Shown here piece by piece: positions 27,984-38,059 of a stretch of DNA of 48,602 bases. The stretch's first letter is position 1; each line of letters starts with the position of its first letter. The notes under the pieces are model-generated. The model made no database searches, was not told where the DNA came from, and saw only the letters and a program-made list of their open reading frames with translations. Origin of the DNA: an uncultured Helicobacteraceae bacterium (GTDB lineage: Bacteria; Campylobacterota; Campylobacteria; Campylobacterales; Helicobacteraceae); the NCBI GenBank assembly GCA_947176375.1, contig CAMWQM010000015.1:1-48602 (forward strand), in the 5' to 3' direction. The translations under genes and the position numbers were made by a program.

Positions 27984-30578
27984 TCACCCCAAAATTTCCC
28001 TAATTCTTCTTATTTCCTCGCTTTGTGTGGTATTTAGTCGAAGTAGTGGAATCTCATATTTCTTACAAATACTATCTTTTAATCTATCTCTTTCTTTTTG
28101 CCTTTGCTTAATATGAAAGGCAAAACCATCTATTTCTATGCACAAAACCAAACTCTTATCCATTTTGTTAAAAATAACTATATCAATATGACTTGAGCTA
28201 TTTACAAAAGCTATCTCACTTTCATTTAAAAGCGAAGTTTCACTTAAGATTCTATATAAAGGAATATGCGTGACTAAATCTAAATTGCTATATTCTTTTA
28301 GAAGTTTTTTTATCTCGTTGTATGCGATATTTTCAGAATCATACTTGCTTATTCTTTTTTTATTTTTGAGGTATTTTAGTCTTGCTTGATAGTTTGCTTT
28401 ATAAAGTAAATCAAAAATTGATTTTACCTTGCTTTGTTTGATAGAATATTCATTTTGATAGCCAATGTATTTAACTAAATCATTTAAATTATTATCACTT
28501 TGGCAAATCTCTCTTGAAACCACTACTCTTAAATACTTCTTTGCCCTACTTACTGCGACATTTAGTAGATTTTTATCATTGATAAAATCATTTATCTCAT
28601 TATCCACACTACTTAAAATAATTGCATCTTTTTCCCTACCTTGATATTTATGAATGGTATCAATTTGTATATTTTTGATAATGCTTGATAATTTTTCTTT
28701 TTGCAAATTGTATGGCGAAATAATGCCAATATCTTTAGAATCTAGCTCTAAATGTGGCAAAATCTCTTTTTCTATCACATCAATTTGCCTTTGATTGTAA
28801 TGTCCTCTTGAATGATTTCCACTTTGAGTGATAAAAGCCTCCAATACATCATCCTCACCACTATCTTTGCTTAAAATAATAAGCTCGTCATTATAAAATT
28901 TCTTATTACAGAAATTTATAATTTTAGGGTGGCAGCGATAATGCTCTTTTAGTAGGATTCTAGGGGCATTTGGCAAACTCAGAACAATAGAGCTAAGCAA
29001 ACTCTGCTTTGAAAAATCACAAGATTGTGGGATTTTATATTTTTGCGTGAGTGTATTAATGCTTTTTATTTTATCATTTGGAATGACATTTGGAAGCTGC
29101 TTTGTATCGCCCACGATAATTGCATTTTTAGCCACGCTCAAAGCCAAAAATCCTGTGATTAAATCCACTTGAGAAGATTCATCAATGATGATGTAGTCAA
29201 AAAGCTCATTTTTTAGATTTAAAGATGACTTAATAGAATGTGTGGTGCTTAAAATCACTGGATATTCCTCTAAAAATGTATTTGCATTAAAATACAAATC
29301 ATCTAGCTTAAATTTTATTCTCTGCTTTTGATTTTTATATTTCTTTGCTAAAAAATTTCTAAAAAGTTCCAAAGAATGCTTTGTTAGCCTCTCTAAAGGC
29401 TTATTTTGCTCTAAAACTAAAAGTTTAGATTCTATATCTTTTATTTTCCCCTCTAACTCTAAAAGCCTCACTTCATAATAAAGTTTATCAAATATGCTTA
29501 AAATTTCCTCTTTGCTCTTTTGATAGAATCTAAAATTTCCTATTTTATAAATAAAAATCAATTTAAGTTTTAAAAAGATTCCTAGTTTTGGCGAATCTTC
29601 TAGTTGAACTTTAGCATTAAGCAAGGTTTTAGAATCTAGTTTTGTAGTTTTTAAGTTTACTATTTTATCACTTTCTTTTATATTTTCTTGTGCATTAAAA
29701 TATTTAGATTCTAATTTTAACTCATTGTAGCTTTGAGTAAGGCTTGCTTTTTTATTGATAAGCTCAAATAGATCTAGTGCTTTTTGATTGAGCGTTTTTA
29801 TCTCATTTTCTACCTTTTTGCAATCTATTTCTTTATTATTAAAATCTGGGTAGATTCCACTTTGTGAAGCTATAAAATTTTCTTTATTCTCCTTTTTGCC
29901 TAAAGTTGCACAAAAATACTCAAAGTCATAATTTTGGAGTTTTTCATAGACATTTTCTATAGCAGAATTATTATTTGAAAGCAAGGCTACTTTTTTATTT
30001 TGATAGATTAAATTTGCAATGATATTTAAAATGCTTTGAGTTTTGCCTGTGCCTGGTGGTCCTTCTATGATACTAATTTGCGAATTTAATGCATTTTGCG
30101 TGGCGATATATTGAGATTTATTAAGATTAAAGGGAAAAATAAGTGAGCTAGTATTTTGATAGTATTTTTGCGAGGTAGCATGGTTTAGGTAGGCATACAG
30201 AGCACTTTCTTTAGAAATACCTTCTAATTTCTCAAATTCTTTAGAAAGGAAACTGAGCTTACCCTCGCTTGTGGCTATATCCATTAAAGGACAAAGATCT
30301 TTTAAGTAATTAAAAAGAGAAAAATTACTAGCTTTTGGAATAAGAGTGTAATTTTCTTTTTTATAGGTATAAATTTTTGGGCTTTGGTGACTAGTTGGAA
30401 TTGTCTTATTAGTATCAAAATCCTTTACACTTTGTGTATCTTTAGAATTAATAGATTTTGATAAATTGTTAGATTCTTCTTTAAAAATCACCTTTAAATT
30501 TTCATTTTCTAAAAAACAGCTCTCTATGTCCTTGCTTTTATCTTTGCCTTTTAGGAAAATAAGATAATCTTGTATCAA
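27984..30578 (-). CDS. SF1 helicase with C-terminal DUF2726-like nuclease domain
   Basis: An 864-residue protein of the Upf1/Dna2-like superfamily 1. Walker A is GPPGTGKT at about 173-180. The Walker B-like DESSQVD, GDTKQLPNV (motif III), HYRCHPKI (motif IV), QGREKDAIILSSV and NVAVSRAKKYL (motif VI) follow in order. The last 120 residues read DIVIFNKMDKSLVLCIEIDG and RDRLKDSICKKYEIPLLRL, the pattern of restriction-endonuclease-like DUF2726 domains. A central region of about 210-400 is coiled and charged. It starts at TTG just after a G-rich sequence. A role in DNA repair or phage defence is inference from the architecture. Confidence 0.75.
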   Translation of the reverse strand: MIQDYLIFLKGKDKSKDIESCFLENENLKVIFKEESNNLSKSINSKDTQSVKDFDTNKTIPTSHQSPKIYTYKKENYTLIPKASNFSLFNYLKDLCPLMDIATSEGKLSFLSKEFEKLEGISKESALYAYLNHATSQKYYQNTSSLIFPFNLNKSQYIATQNALNSQISIIEGPPGTGKTQSILNIIANLIYQNKKVALLSNNNSAIENVYEKLQNYDFEYFCATLGKKENKENFIASQSGIYPDFNNKEIDCKKVENEIKTLNQKALDLFELINKKASLTQSYNELKLESKYFNAQENIKESDKIVNLKTTKLDSKTLLNAKVQLEDSPKLGIFLKLKLIFIYKIGNFRFYQKSKEEILSIFDKLYYEVRLLELEGKIKDIESKLLVLEQNKPLERLTKHSLELFRNFLAKKYKNQKQRIKFKLDDLYFNANTFLEEYPVILSTTHSIKSSLNLKNELFDYIIIDESSQVDLITGFLALSVAKNAIIVGDTKQLPNVIPNDKIKSINTLTQKYKIPQSCDFSKQSLLSSIVLSLPNAPRILLKEHYRCHPKIINFCNKKFYNDELIILSKDSGEDDVLEAFITQSGNHSRGHYNQRQIDVIEKEILPHLELDSKDIGIISPYNLQKEKLSSIIKNIQIDTIHKYQGREKDAIILSSVDNEINDFINDKNLLNVAVSRAKKYLRVVVSREICQSDNNLNDLVKYIGYQNEYSIKQSKVKSIFDLLYKANYQARLKYLKNKKRISKYDSENIAYNEIKKLLKEYSNLDLVTHIPLYRILSETSLLNESEIAFVNSSSHIDIVIFNKMDKSLVLCIEIDGFAFHIKQRQKERDRLKDSICKKYEIPLLRLNTTQSEEIRRIREILG

Positions 30579-30664
30579 TATACCCCTCCCCCTTTTTTAA
30601 GTGTATCTATAAGCCAAATTCTAGTAAAAGTAAGTAAATTTTGTGTGGTGTTATCACTTAAATA

Positions 30665-31417
30665 TTAATTTAGCCTATTTTGCTTATATGATTCCAAAAG
30701 TTTTTTAGAAAACTCACTATTTGCTTTTGTAAAAACATCTTTATAATCCCCAAAATACTCAATCACACCCTGATTTAGTATCATAATTTTAGTAGCAAGC
30801 CTTAAAGCCTCCTTAATATCGTGAGTTATGAAAACTATACTAAGATTCTTCTCTTTGTGCAATATTTTAAGCTCATTTTGTAAAGAAGTTCTTGTAATTT
30901 CATCTAATGCTCCGAAAGGCTCATCCATTAAGATGAGGTTAGCGTTAGCACACATTGCTCTAGCTATGCCAACTCTCTGTCTCTGTCCCCCACTTAATTC
31001 GCTTGGATATTTATCCAAAAAATCCTTGCTTAAATGAAGCATATCTAAAAGATGTAAAATTTGATTTTCTATGCGCTTTTTATCCCATTTTAAAAGCTTT
31101 GGCACATAAGCAATATTTTCTCTTACATTTAAATGCTCAAATAATGCGTCTCCTTGTATCACATAGCCTATTTTCCTCCTTAAATCAATCAATTCTTTTT
31201 GATTTTTTAAGAAAATATTTTCATTATTTACTAATACTTCGCCACTATCTGGGCAATTAATTGCATTTATCATTCTTAAAAGCGTGGTTTTGCCAGAGCC
31301 TGATTGCCCAATAATAACTAGAAATTCGCCCCTTGCAAGACTAAAATTTATATTTTTTAGCACAGCTTTATTTTCATAACTTTTATTTATATTTTTAAAT
31401 TCAATGATATTTTGCAT
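30665..31417 (-). CDS. proV: Osmoprotectant ABC transporter ATP-binding protein
   Basis: The ATPase of a glycine betaine/choline-type importer. Walker A is GQSGSGKTT (residues 37-45), the signature is LSGGQRQRVGIARAM, Walker B is LILMDEPFGALDE, and the H-loop is ITHD. At 250 residues it lacks the C-terminal CBS domains of classical ProV. It starts one base after the proWX stop, so the two are translated together. The ProV/ProWX pair is the arrangement I recall from H. pylori. Confidence 0.88.
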   Translation of the reverse strand: MQNIIEFKNINKSYENKAVLKNINFSLARGEFLVIIGQSGSGKTTLLRMINAINCPDSGEVLVNNENIFLKNQKELIDLRRKIGYVIQGDALFEHLNVRENIAYVPKLLKWDKKRIENQILHLLDMLHLSKDFLDKYPSELSGGQRQRVGIARAMCANANLILMDEPFGALDEITRTSLQNELKILHKEKNLSIVFITHDIKEALRLATKIMILNQGVIEYFGDYKDVFTKANSEFSKKLLESYKQNRLN

Positions 31418-31418
31418 A

Positions 31419-32996
31419 TCAATCCTTTAGTAATTTCTTTTCTTTTAGAAACTCTATTCCAACGGCTTTTGGCTCTAGCTTCTCTAGCTCAACTTTTGCA
31501 TTTAACTTCTGCATAGTGCTATCATTTATGATACTTTGTAGCTTTTGTAATGTATCTAAAAGTTTTGGATATTTTTTTAAAACCTCATCTCTTGCTATAT
31601 TTATAGCTTTATATGAGGGATAAAAATTTTTATCATCACTAAGCATAACAAAATCATCATCACTAAGTCTCGCATCAGTGCTAAAGGCATTAATCACATC
31701 AACTTTTTTATTTTTAAGTGCATCATATTTTAGTCCAATATCCAAATCAAAAGTCTTCTTGAAATCCATATTATAAGCTTTTTTTAAGCCGCTTAATCCA
31801 TCTTCTCGCTCAAAAAAATCATATTCTGCACCAAAATTTAGATTCTGCGAAACCTTGATCAAATCGCTATAAGTTTTAAGATTATATTTATTTGTAATAT
31901 CTTTGTGCACAACCAAAGCAAATGTATTATTAAAGCCATAGGGAGAAATTAATTTCATATTAAAATTATTTTCAAATTCATCTTTTAGCTCTCTAAATTT
32001 AGATTCATTATAGATTCCATCTTTTTTTAGAATCGCACTCCAGATTGTGCCGCTATATTCGACATATAAATCAAAATCATTATTTTGCATTCCAGCAAAA
32101 ATATTTGCACTACCTCCACCAACCCCCAAAGTAAGATTTACATTTACTCCTAAATCTTGCTCAATTAGGGCTTTTAGAATATGAGCTAGGATATATTGCT
32201 CTGTCATAGGCTTTGAAACTATATGGATAGAATCTTTATTTTTATAAAAAAGCATATAAGCACAAAAAAGCACTATCAATGTGAGAATTAAAAGCAATAT
32301 TGTTTTGTTTAGTTTATAGAATGGATTTTTAAGTTTGTTTCGTTTTTTAATCTTATATTCTAGGCTTACTCTTTTTTCGATCAAAGCGACTAAAAAATCA
32401 AATATTAATGCTAAAAGTGCGATTAGTAAAGAACCAGCGACAATCAGTGCTTGATTATTAGTTGTAATGCCTCGATAGATTGCCACTCCAAGCCCACCAG
32501 CTCCTATAAATGCTGCAATACCAGCCAATGCGATAGTCATTACTATCATATTTCTTATACTTGAGATAATAACACTTAAAGCAAGTGGAATCTTAATCTT
32601 ATAAATAAGCTCAAATTTGGAACTACCCATAGCAGTGGCTGCATCTAGAATCTTGCTATCAATGTTTATCAAAGCTGTGTAGGAATTTCTCACCATAGGA
32701 AGCAAAGCATAAATGCAAAGTGCAATAATCGCACTTTTATTACCTATGCCAGAAAATGGAATTAGTAAGCCAAGCAAAGAAATAGAGGGAATTAGATACA
32801 AAAAATTGATAAAAGAAAGAATATATTTTGCAAATTGCCTATATTCACTAACAAAAATTGCTAATAATAAGCCCAAAATCGTTGCAATGCTAATGCTAGT
32901 GAGCGATATTGCGATATGTTCCATCGTAAGATTTAAGAAAAAATCCGCTCTAGTAATTAGAATCTCAATACTTTCTTTTAAAATATTTTCACTCAT
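31419..32996 (-). CDS. proWX: Fused permease and substrate-binding protein of osmoprotectant ABC transporter
   Basis: A 525-residue fusion. Residues 1-210 are the permease (five to six helices; the EAA-like loop is DAATAMGSSKFELIYKIKIP). After a helix at about 233-250, an OpuAC-type binding domain (about 256-525) faces the periplasm, with VSKPMTEQYILAHILKALI and GGGSANIFAGMQNNDFDLYV. Imports glycine betaine, choline or related solutes under osmotic stress. It is the first gene of the two-gene unit, separated by about 200 bases from the histidine kinase gene. Confidence 0.9.
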   Translation of the reverse strand: MSENILKESIEILITRADFFLNLTMEHIAISLTSISIATILGLLLAIFVSEYRQFAKYILSFINFLYLIPSISLLGLLIPFSGIGNKSAIIALCIYALLPMVRNSYTALINIDSKILDAATAMGSSKFELIYKIKIPLALSVIISSIRNMIVMTIALAGIAAFIGAGGLGVAIYRGITTNNQALIVAGSLLIALLALIFDFLVALIEKRVSLEYKIKKRNKLKNPFYKLNKTILLLILTLIVLFCAYMLFYKNKDSIHIVSKPMTEQYILAHILKALIEQDLGVNVNLTLGVGGGSANIFAGMQNNDFDLYVEYSGTIWSAILKKDGIYNESKFRELKDEFENNFNMKLISPYGFNNTFALVVHKDITNKYNLKTYSDLIKVSQNLNFGAEYDFFEREDGLSGLKKAYNMDFKKTFDLDIGLKYDALKNKKVDVINAFSTDARLSDDDFVMLSDDKNFYPSYKAINIARDEVLKKYPKLLDTLQKLQSIINDSTMQKLNAKVELEKLEPKAVGIEFLKEKKLLKD

Positions 32997-33192
32997 TTTA
33001 ATCCTATTTTATTCACCACCATTTAATTTTATAAAAATTACTTTTAAGATATTTTTACTCAAATGTCAATCTAAAATAAATAAATATTTAGATTCTACTT
33101 TTAAAATTTTAAAAATTTAGAATCTAAAATTTCAGAATCTAGCCAAAAAGCCTTTTTAAAGCTATTTACAAAGCTCATCTTATTTTTTATCC

Positions 33193-34368
33193 CTACCATC
33201 TTAAAATAAATTCACTACCATCTTTATTACTATTTAGTTCTATTGTGATAGTGTATTCTTCGCAGATTCGTTTAACCATACTAAGTCCTATGCCGAATCC
33301 TCCAGCATTCACATTGCACCTAGTATATCGCTCAAAAATCCTTTCTTTGTCTCTATCTTTTATCCCACATCCGCTATCTTTGATACTAAAATAATTAGGC
33401 TTTAGAGTGAGTTTTATAAATCCACCTTTTTTATTATATTTAATCGCATTATTTATTAGATTGTCAAATAGTCTTATTATTTTCTCTTTGCTTGCATTTA
33501 AGTGGCTAGATTTTATATTAGATTCCACTTTTAGCTGTTTTTGTGCAAAAAATGGTGCAAAAAATTCTAATCTCTCTTTTAATATTATTTCTAAATTAAA
33601 ATTCTCAATTTCATTTTCTAGAGTTGAGGGAAAATTATAAGCTAATAGATCTTTATAAATCTGGCTTAATTGAAGTGAGGCTAACTTTATTCTTTGGAGT
33701 TTTTTTATATTATCTTGCTTTTGTAATTTTAGCGTCTCAACACTCATTAAAATTACGCTTAAGGGAGTGTTTATTTCGTGTGTGGAATCTTTAATAAATG
33801 CATCTAACATTTCTAAATGCTCATTTAGCGGCTTTAAAAATAATCTAACCAAACTATAAGCCACCATTCCCATAGCTATACAGATTAAAATAAAATAGAT
33901 TCCTAATTTAATACGATTTAGCCAAATTTCATTTTCTATACTGCTATCTTCAATAAAAATTTGATACACCTCTTTTCTTATTTTCATTTTGGAGTGCATT
34001 GGTTTAAGGAAATTATAATGATTTATTACAACTTTATCATTTATGTGATAGATTCCTTTTTTCATCTCATCGCTTGTAGGGTTTCGGGCTAGATTTGAAA
34101 ATAGTAAATTCCTATTATCATATATCGCAAAATTTGTGTCAATATTTGCTTTTATTTCTTCTATTGATGCAGGAATATTGTGATTATTCTTTCTTATAAT
34201 ATCAATTATTGCAAATGTAGTGTCTCTAATACCCTCAATTTGTGTTAGAAAAATATTTCTGCTTTCTTTCCTCTCTAGCGAATAAAACAATATTGAAAGA
34301 AATGCAATGCTCGTGCCTAAATATAAAATTAGAATCTTTATTATGATTTTTTTATAGTTTGAGAACAT
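33193..34368 (-). CDS. Sensor histidine kinase
   Basis: A 391-residue membrane kinase. TM1 is at about 8-28, the periplasmic sensor at about 29-150 and TM2 at about 152-175. The H-box is FIKDSTHEINTPLSVIL (phospho-His), the N-box is LINNAIKYNKKGG, and the G-boxes are KDSGCGIKDRDKERIFERY and GGFGIGLSMVKRI. The signal sensed is unknown. It starts within the end of the response regulator gene (17-base overlap), indicating coupling. The HEINTPLS H-box is typical of epsilonproteobacterial kinases. Confidence 0.9.
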   Translation of the reverse strand: MFSNYKKIIIKILILYLGTSIAFLSILFYSLERKESRNIFLTQIEGIRDTTFAIIDIIRKNNHNIPASIEEIKANIDTNFAIYDNRNLLFSNLARNPTSDEMKKGIYHINDKVVINHYNFLKPMHSKMKIRKEVYQIFIEDSSIENEIWLNRIKLGIYFILICIAMGMVAYSLVRLFLKPLNEHLEMLDAFIKDSTHEINTPLSVILMSVETLKLQKQDNIKKLQRIKLASLQLSQIYKDLLAYNFPSTLENEIENFNLEIILKERLEFFAPFFAQKQLKVESNIKSSHLNASKEKIIRLFDNLINNAIKYNKKGGFIKLTLKPNYFSIKDSGCGIKDRDKERIFERYTRCNVNAGGFGIGLSMVKRICEEYTITIELNSNKDGSEFILRW

Positions 34369-35044
34369 AGCAATAACCTTTGTTATATTGATTTATTATT
34401 TTATCTTTACCTAGAATCTTACGCAGATTCTTAATATAAGCGCGCAAGCTCATCTCACTTGGTTCGCTGTTAAACTCCCATAATTCATCAAAAATTTCAT
34501 TTTGTGAAATATAAGTATTTGCATTTTTAAGAAGTAGAGATAAAAGCAGACTCTCTTTTTGCGTTAGTGAGATAATATCATCATTATGACATAAAATCTT
34601 AGAAATAAAATAGAATCTAAATCCATCGCCCAAATCTTGGTATTCCTCTTGTTTATGAGAAAATGATCGTTTGAGTAGAGTTTCGATTCTACATTTTAGT
34701 TCTATTAATTCAAAAGGTTTTTTAAGAAAATCATCGCAGCCAGAATTGTAGCCATTTTCAATATCATTGCTTGATGAAAGTGAAGTGATAAAAATGCAGG
34801 GTGTAGTTTTATTTGCCTTTCTTAAGCTTTTTAGTAATGTAAAGCCTGGTGTATTAGATTCTTTTAAATCCTCTCCTAGTGGCACTTTTACATCAAGTAG
34901 CCATAAATCAAAATTTTTTTCATAAGCAAGATTTAGCGCCTCACTTGCACTCTCACAATGTAAAACTTCATAGCCATTTTCCTGCAGAAACTCACATAAA
35001 ATTTCTGAAAGCATAAAATCATCTTCTAATAGTAAAATCCTCAT
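34352..35044 (-). CDS. OmpR-family response regulator
   Basis: A 230-residue regulator paired with the kinase. The receiver domain starts MRILLLEDDFML; the phospho-Asp is in LWLLDVKVP and the Lys switch is in FLKKPFEL. The C-terminal winged helix contains LWEFNSEPSEMSLRAYIKNL. I place the start at the ATG at 35044 (AAAGG eight bases upstream), which removes 16 extra residues before the receiver fold. The target genes are unknown. It heads the kinase operon. Confidence 0.92.
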   Translation of the reverse strand: MRILLLEDDFMLSEILCEFLQENGYEVLHCESASEALNLAYEKNFDLWLLDVKVPLGEDLKESNTPGFTLLKSLRKANKTTPCIFITSLSSSNDIENGYNSGCDDFLKKPFELIELKCRIETLLKRSFSHKQEEYQDLGDGFRFYFISKILCHNDDIISLTQKESLLLSLLLKNANTYISQNEIFDELWEFNSEPSEMSLRAYIKNLRKILGKDKIINQYNKGYCYVLKL

Positions 35045-35092
35045 ACAAGTCTGCCTTTCAAATTTTTTATCCATTTTAATATATATTGACAT

Positions 35093-35361
35093 CTCTTTTT
35101 TTAATTAATCTTACTTAAATTTTAGTGGAATCTAGATTTATTAAGTTAAAAATTATACTATTTTATTTGAAATCTATTTTTTAATTTATAGTTAAATAAA
35201 AGTCTTGCTTAGGATTATATAAAATCTTGCAACTTTCCTAAACTGTTTGTTAACATATTTTAGAGCATAGCACTAAAGCACAATTTATATACTTTAATTT
35301 AAGCTTTTAGATTCTAGAATCTTTAGAAACTAAATTTTTAATATTTAAATACGAGAGTTTT
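35093..35361. promoter_or_regulatory. Divergent promoter region, two-component system and zupT
   Basis: TATAAT boxes on the minus strand at 35152-35157 and 35214-35219 could serve the response regulator operon. On the plus strand a TATACT-like box near 35288 could serve zupT. The spacer also carries several AGATTCTA/TAGAATCT octamers. Confidence 0.4.
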
Positions 35362-36186
35362 ATGGAAATTAGCATATTTTTACAGGCATTTCTTTTGACA
35401 CTTCTTGCTGGAATTAGCACGGCAATTGGTGCATTTCTAGCATTTTTTAAGACAAAAGATGAGAGCAGAATCTTATCTTTTGGTCTTGGATTTAGTGGTG
35501 GAGTGATGATTTATCTTAGTTTTGTTGAGATAATGCCAAAGTCGATGGAATATTTTTCAAAAATAGATTCTAGTAATGCAGAAATTTTTAGCGTCATTTG
35601 CTTTTTTGTTGGGATGATAGTGGCTTTTGGTATAGATTCTTTAATTCCAAAAGATGTCAATCCCCACGAGCTAAAAACGCAAAATGAAGTGCATTGCATT
35701 CTTGATGAAAAGCATAAATATCTAAAACGAAACAAAGCCATACATAGGACGGCAATTTTTACGGCTATTGCAATTACTATTCATAATTTTCCAGAGGGAT
35801 TTGCGACTTTTGTCTCTGCACTGGACAATTTTACTTTTGGGGTTAGTATTGCCATTGCCGTTGCAATACATAATATCCCTGAGGGTTTGGCAGTCTCATT
35901 ACCGATATATTATGCCACGGGAAATAGAAAGCAAGCATTAAAACTAACATTTCTTTCAGGTTTAGCAGAACCATTGGGTGCGGTTGTGGGGTATTTTATT
36001 CTAGCACCATTTCTAGGAGATTATACTCTTGCTATTTCATTTGGTATTATTGCTGGGATTATGGTTTTTATTTCCATTGATAGTTTGCTCCCGCATTCTA
36101 AACTAAATGCAAAGGGACACGAATCTGTAGTTGGAGTGCTTTTTGGTATGGCTATAATGGCTATTAGTTTATTAGTTTTAAATTAA
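35362..36186 (+). CDS. zupT: ZIP-family metal importer ZupT
   Basis: A 274-residue ZIP transporter taking up zinc and other divalent metals. The two core helices carry HNFPEGFATFVSA (about 147-159) and HNIPEGLAVSLPIYY (about 176-190), the metal-binding HNxPEG motifs. The membrane topology matches ZupT (about eight helices with a His-poor loop after helix 3). It is followed after 16 bases by nnr. Confidence 0.93.
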   Translation: MEISIFLQAFLLTLLAGISTAIGAFLAFFKTKDESRILSFGLGFSGGVMIYLSFVEIMPKSMEYFSKIDSSNAEIFSVICFFVGMIVAFGIDSLIPKDVNPHELKTQNEVHCILDEKHKYLKRNKAIHRTAIFTAIAITIHNFPEGFATFVSALDNFTFGVSIAIAVAIHNIPEGLAVSLPIYYATGNRKQALKLTFLSGLAEPLGAVVGYFILAPFLGDYTLAISFGIIAGIMVFISIDSLLPHSKLNAKGHESVVGVLFGMAIMAISLLVLN

Positions 36187-36202
36187 ATAAAGAGGGTTAA
36201 AG

Positions 36203-37732
36203 ATGAAAAATATTTATGAGGAAGTTAGTTTTTTAGATAAAAGGGCAATTAGCAAATATAGTTTAAGTGAGGAAATTTTGATGGAGAATGCAGCCGCTAA
36301 AATGGAATGTGTTATAGATAAATATACCTCAAGTAATTCTATGATAATAATAGTTGCAGGAAGTGGGAATAATGGAGCTGATGGACTGGCTCTTGCAAGG
36401 AGACTGCATAAAAAATGTAATATCAAAGTTTATATGCCTCTAGATTCAAAAACTGAGCTAAATAAGATTCAAAAAGAGCGATTTAATGCGGTTGGTGGTA
36501 AATTTATTGATAAGCTATTTTTATGTGATATTGTGATAGATTGTCTATTTGGCAGTGGCTTTAGAGGTGAGTTAAGCCCACAAATAGGAAGTCTAATTAC
36601 TCAAATGAATGAAATTGCAAGGCTAAAAATTGCTTGTGATATGCCAAGTGGAATCTTAATAAATGGTTGTATTTCAACTAAAATTAAATCAAATGAAACT
36701 ACCTTTAAATCTTTAAGTAATGGGAATGATAGAACATTATTTGATAGTCAAAATGAAAGCCAAGATGGAAGCAAAAATAAAAGTAAGTCTAGAATCTATT
36801 CTAATAAAAATACAGAATTTTACGTTTTTAAAGCTGATATTACAATTAGTATGGGTGGATTAAAACTAGCCTATTTTAGCGATTATGCAAAGGATTTTAT
36901 AGGTGAGATTATAGAAGCAAATCTTGGAATCTCAAAAGAAATTTATGAAGAAGATTCTAAATTCAAGCTATTGGAGATAAGTGATTTGAGACTTCCTATT
37001 CGTAAAAGTAAAAATACTCATAAAGGTGATTTTGGGCATAGCTGTGTGATTGCAGGGGATAAAGAGGGTGCAGCAATTTTAAGTGCTATGGCTTCATTTG
37101 CCTTTGGTAGTGGGCTTGTTAGTATAATTGGGGAGGTTAAAAATATCCCGCCTCATATTATGAATACAAATTCATTGCCAAAAAACTGCAATGCAATCGC
37201 TTTTGGAATGGGGTTAGGAGAGTGGGTAAATAAATATGATTTTGATTTTTTAGGCACAATTCCTAGCGTGATTGATGCTGATATGTTTTATTATCCAAAA
37301 CTAAAGGAAGTGCTAGAAAAAGGCAATCTTATCCTTACACCTCATTTAAAAGAGTTTGGCTCATTGCTTACAATGCTGAGCTTTGGGAATTTTAGTATTA
37401 GTGAGATTCAAGAAAATAAGGCAAAACTTGCTTTACAATTCTCTAGCAAATACCCGCAGATTCCGCTTATTCTAAAAGGTGCAAATACTTTTATCGCACA
37501 TAATAATAGACTCTATCTTAACAATCTAGGGAAAAATAATCTCTCTAAAGGTGGTAGTGGCGATGTTTTAAGTGGATTGATAGTTTCACTTCTATCGCAG
37601 GGATATTCACTGCTAGATGCTTCAATTAACGCTTCTTTAGCACATTCTTTTGCTTCTAGAAAAATAGATTCTACTTATGGTTTAGAACCAATTGATTTAA
37701 TTAGAGAAATTAAGAGACTGGAAGCTAAGTAG
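36203..37732 (+). CDS. nnr: Bifunctional NAD(P)H-hydrate epimerase/dehydratase
   Basis: Repairs damaged NAD(P)H hydrates. The N-terminal YjeF_N epimerase domain carries AGSGNNGADGLALARRLH (about 52-69). The C-terminal ribokinase-like dehydratase domain carries AFGMGLG and the catalytic GGSGDVLSGLI (about 450). A Ser/Asn-rich linker-like insert at about 170-205 is unusual and low complexity. The 509 residues match the fused form. It lies 16 bases after zupT. Confidence 0.92.
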   Translation: MKNIYEEVSFLDKRAISKYSLSEEILMENAAAKMECVIDKYTSSNSMIIIVAGSGNNGADGLALARRLHKKCNIKVYMPLDSKTELNKIQKERFNAVGGKFIDKLFLCDIVIDCLFGSGFRGELSPQIGSLITQMNEIARLKIACDMPSGILINGCISTKIKSNETTFKSLSNGNDRTLFDSQNESQDGSKNKSKSRIYSNKNTEFYVFKADITISMGGLKLAYFSDYAKDFIGEIIEANLGISKEIYEEDSKFKLLEISDLRLPIRKSKNTHKGDFGHSCVIAGDKEGAAILSAMASFAFGSGLVSIIGEVKNIPPHIMNTNSLPKNCNAIAFGMGLGEWVNKYDFDFLGTIPSVIDADMFYYPKLKEVLEKGNLILTPHLKEFGSLLTMLSFGNFSISEIQENKAKLALQFSSKYPQIPLILKGANTFIAHNNRLYLNNLGKNNLSKGGSGDVLSGLIVSLLSQGYSLLDASINASLAHSFASRKIDSTYGLEPIDLIREIKRLEAK

Positions 37733-37946
37733 AATCTTAAAAATACTATAACTTAGTATCTGAATTAATATCAATTTTAAGCTTGAAGATTAAGTTCTAC
37801 ATCAAACTATATTAACCTTAAATAGAATGTACCAGAACTAAAATAATGTTTATATCTAACAAACATTAATATCTCATTAATATCCAAAAATATGCTTGTG
37901 CTTTAATATGCTAAATGGGGGAATAATAATAATAAACATAATTTGT

Positions 37947-37971
37947 TTTGAAAACTATTCTTTTCAAACTT
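37947..37971. repeat. Left copy of a 25-bp inverted repeat
   Basis: Reads TTTGAAAACTATTCTTTTCA then AACTT. It is the perfect reverse complement of 38064-38088 and contains an 8-bp dyad of its own around CTATTC. Confidence 0.9.
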
Positions 37972-38059
37972 CATATTATGCAATAAAGGGGTATATATTT
38001 CTGTATTATAAATTATTATAAATTATTTTTTACTTAAAATAAATGCTAATTTGCTTGTT

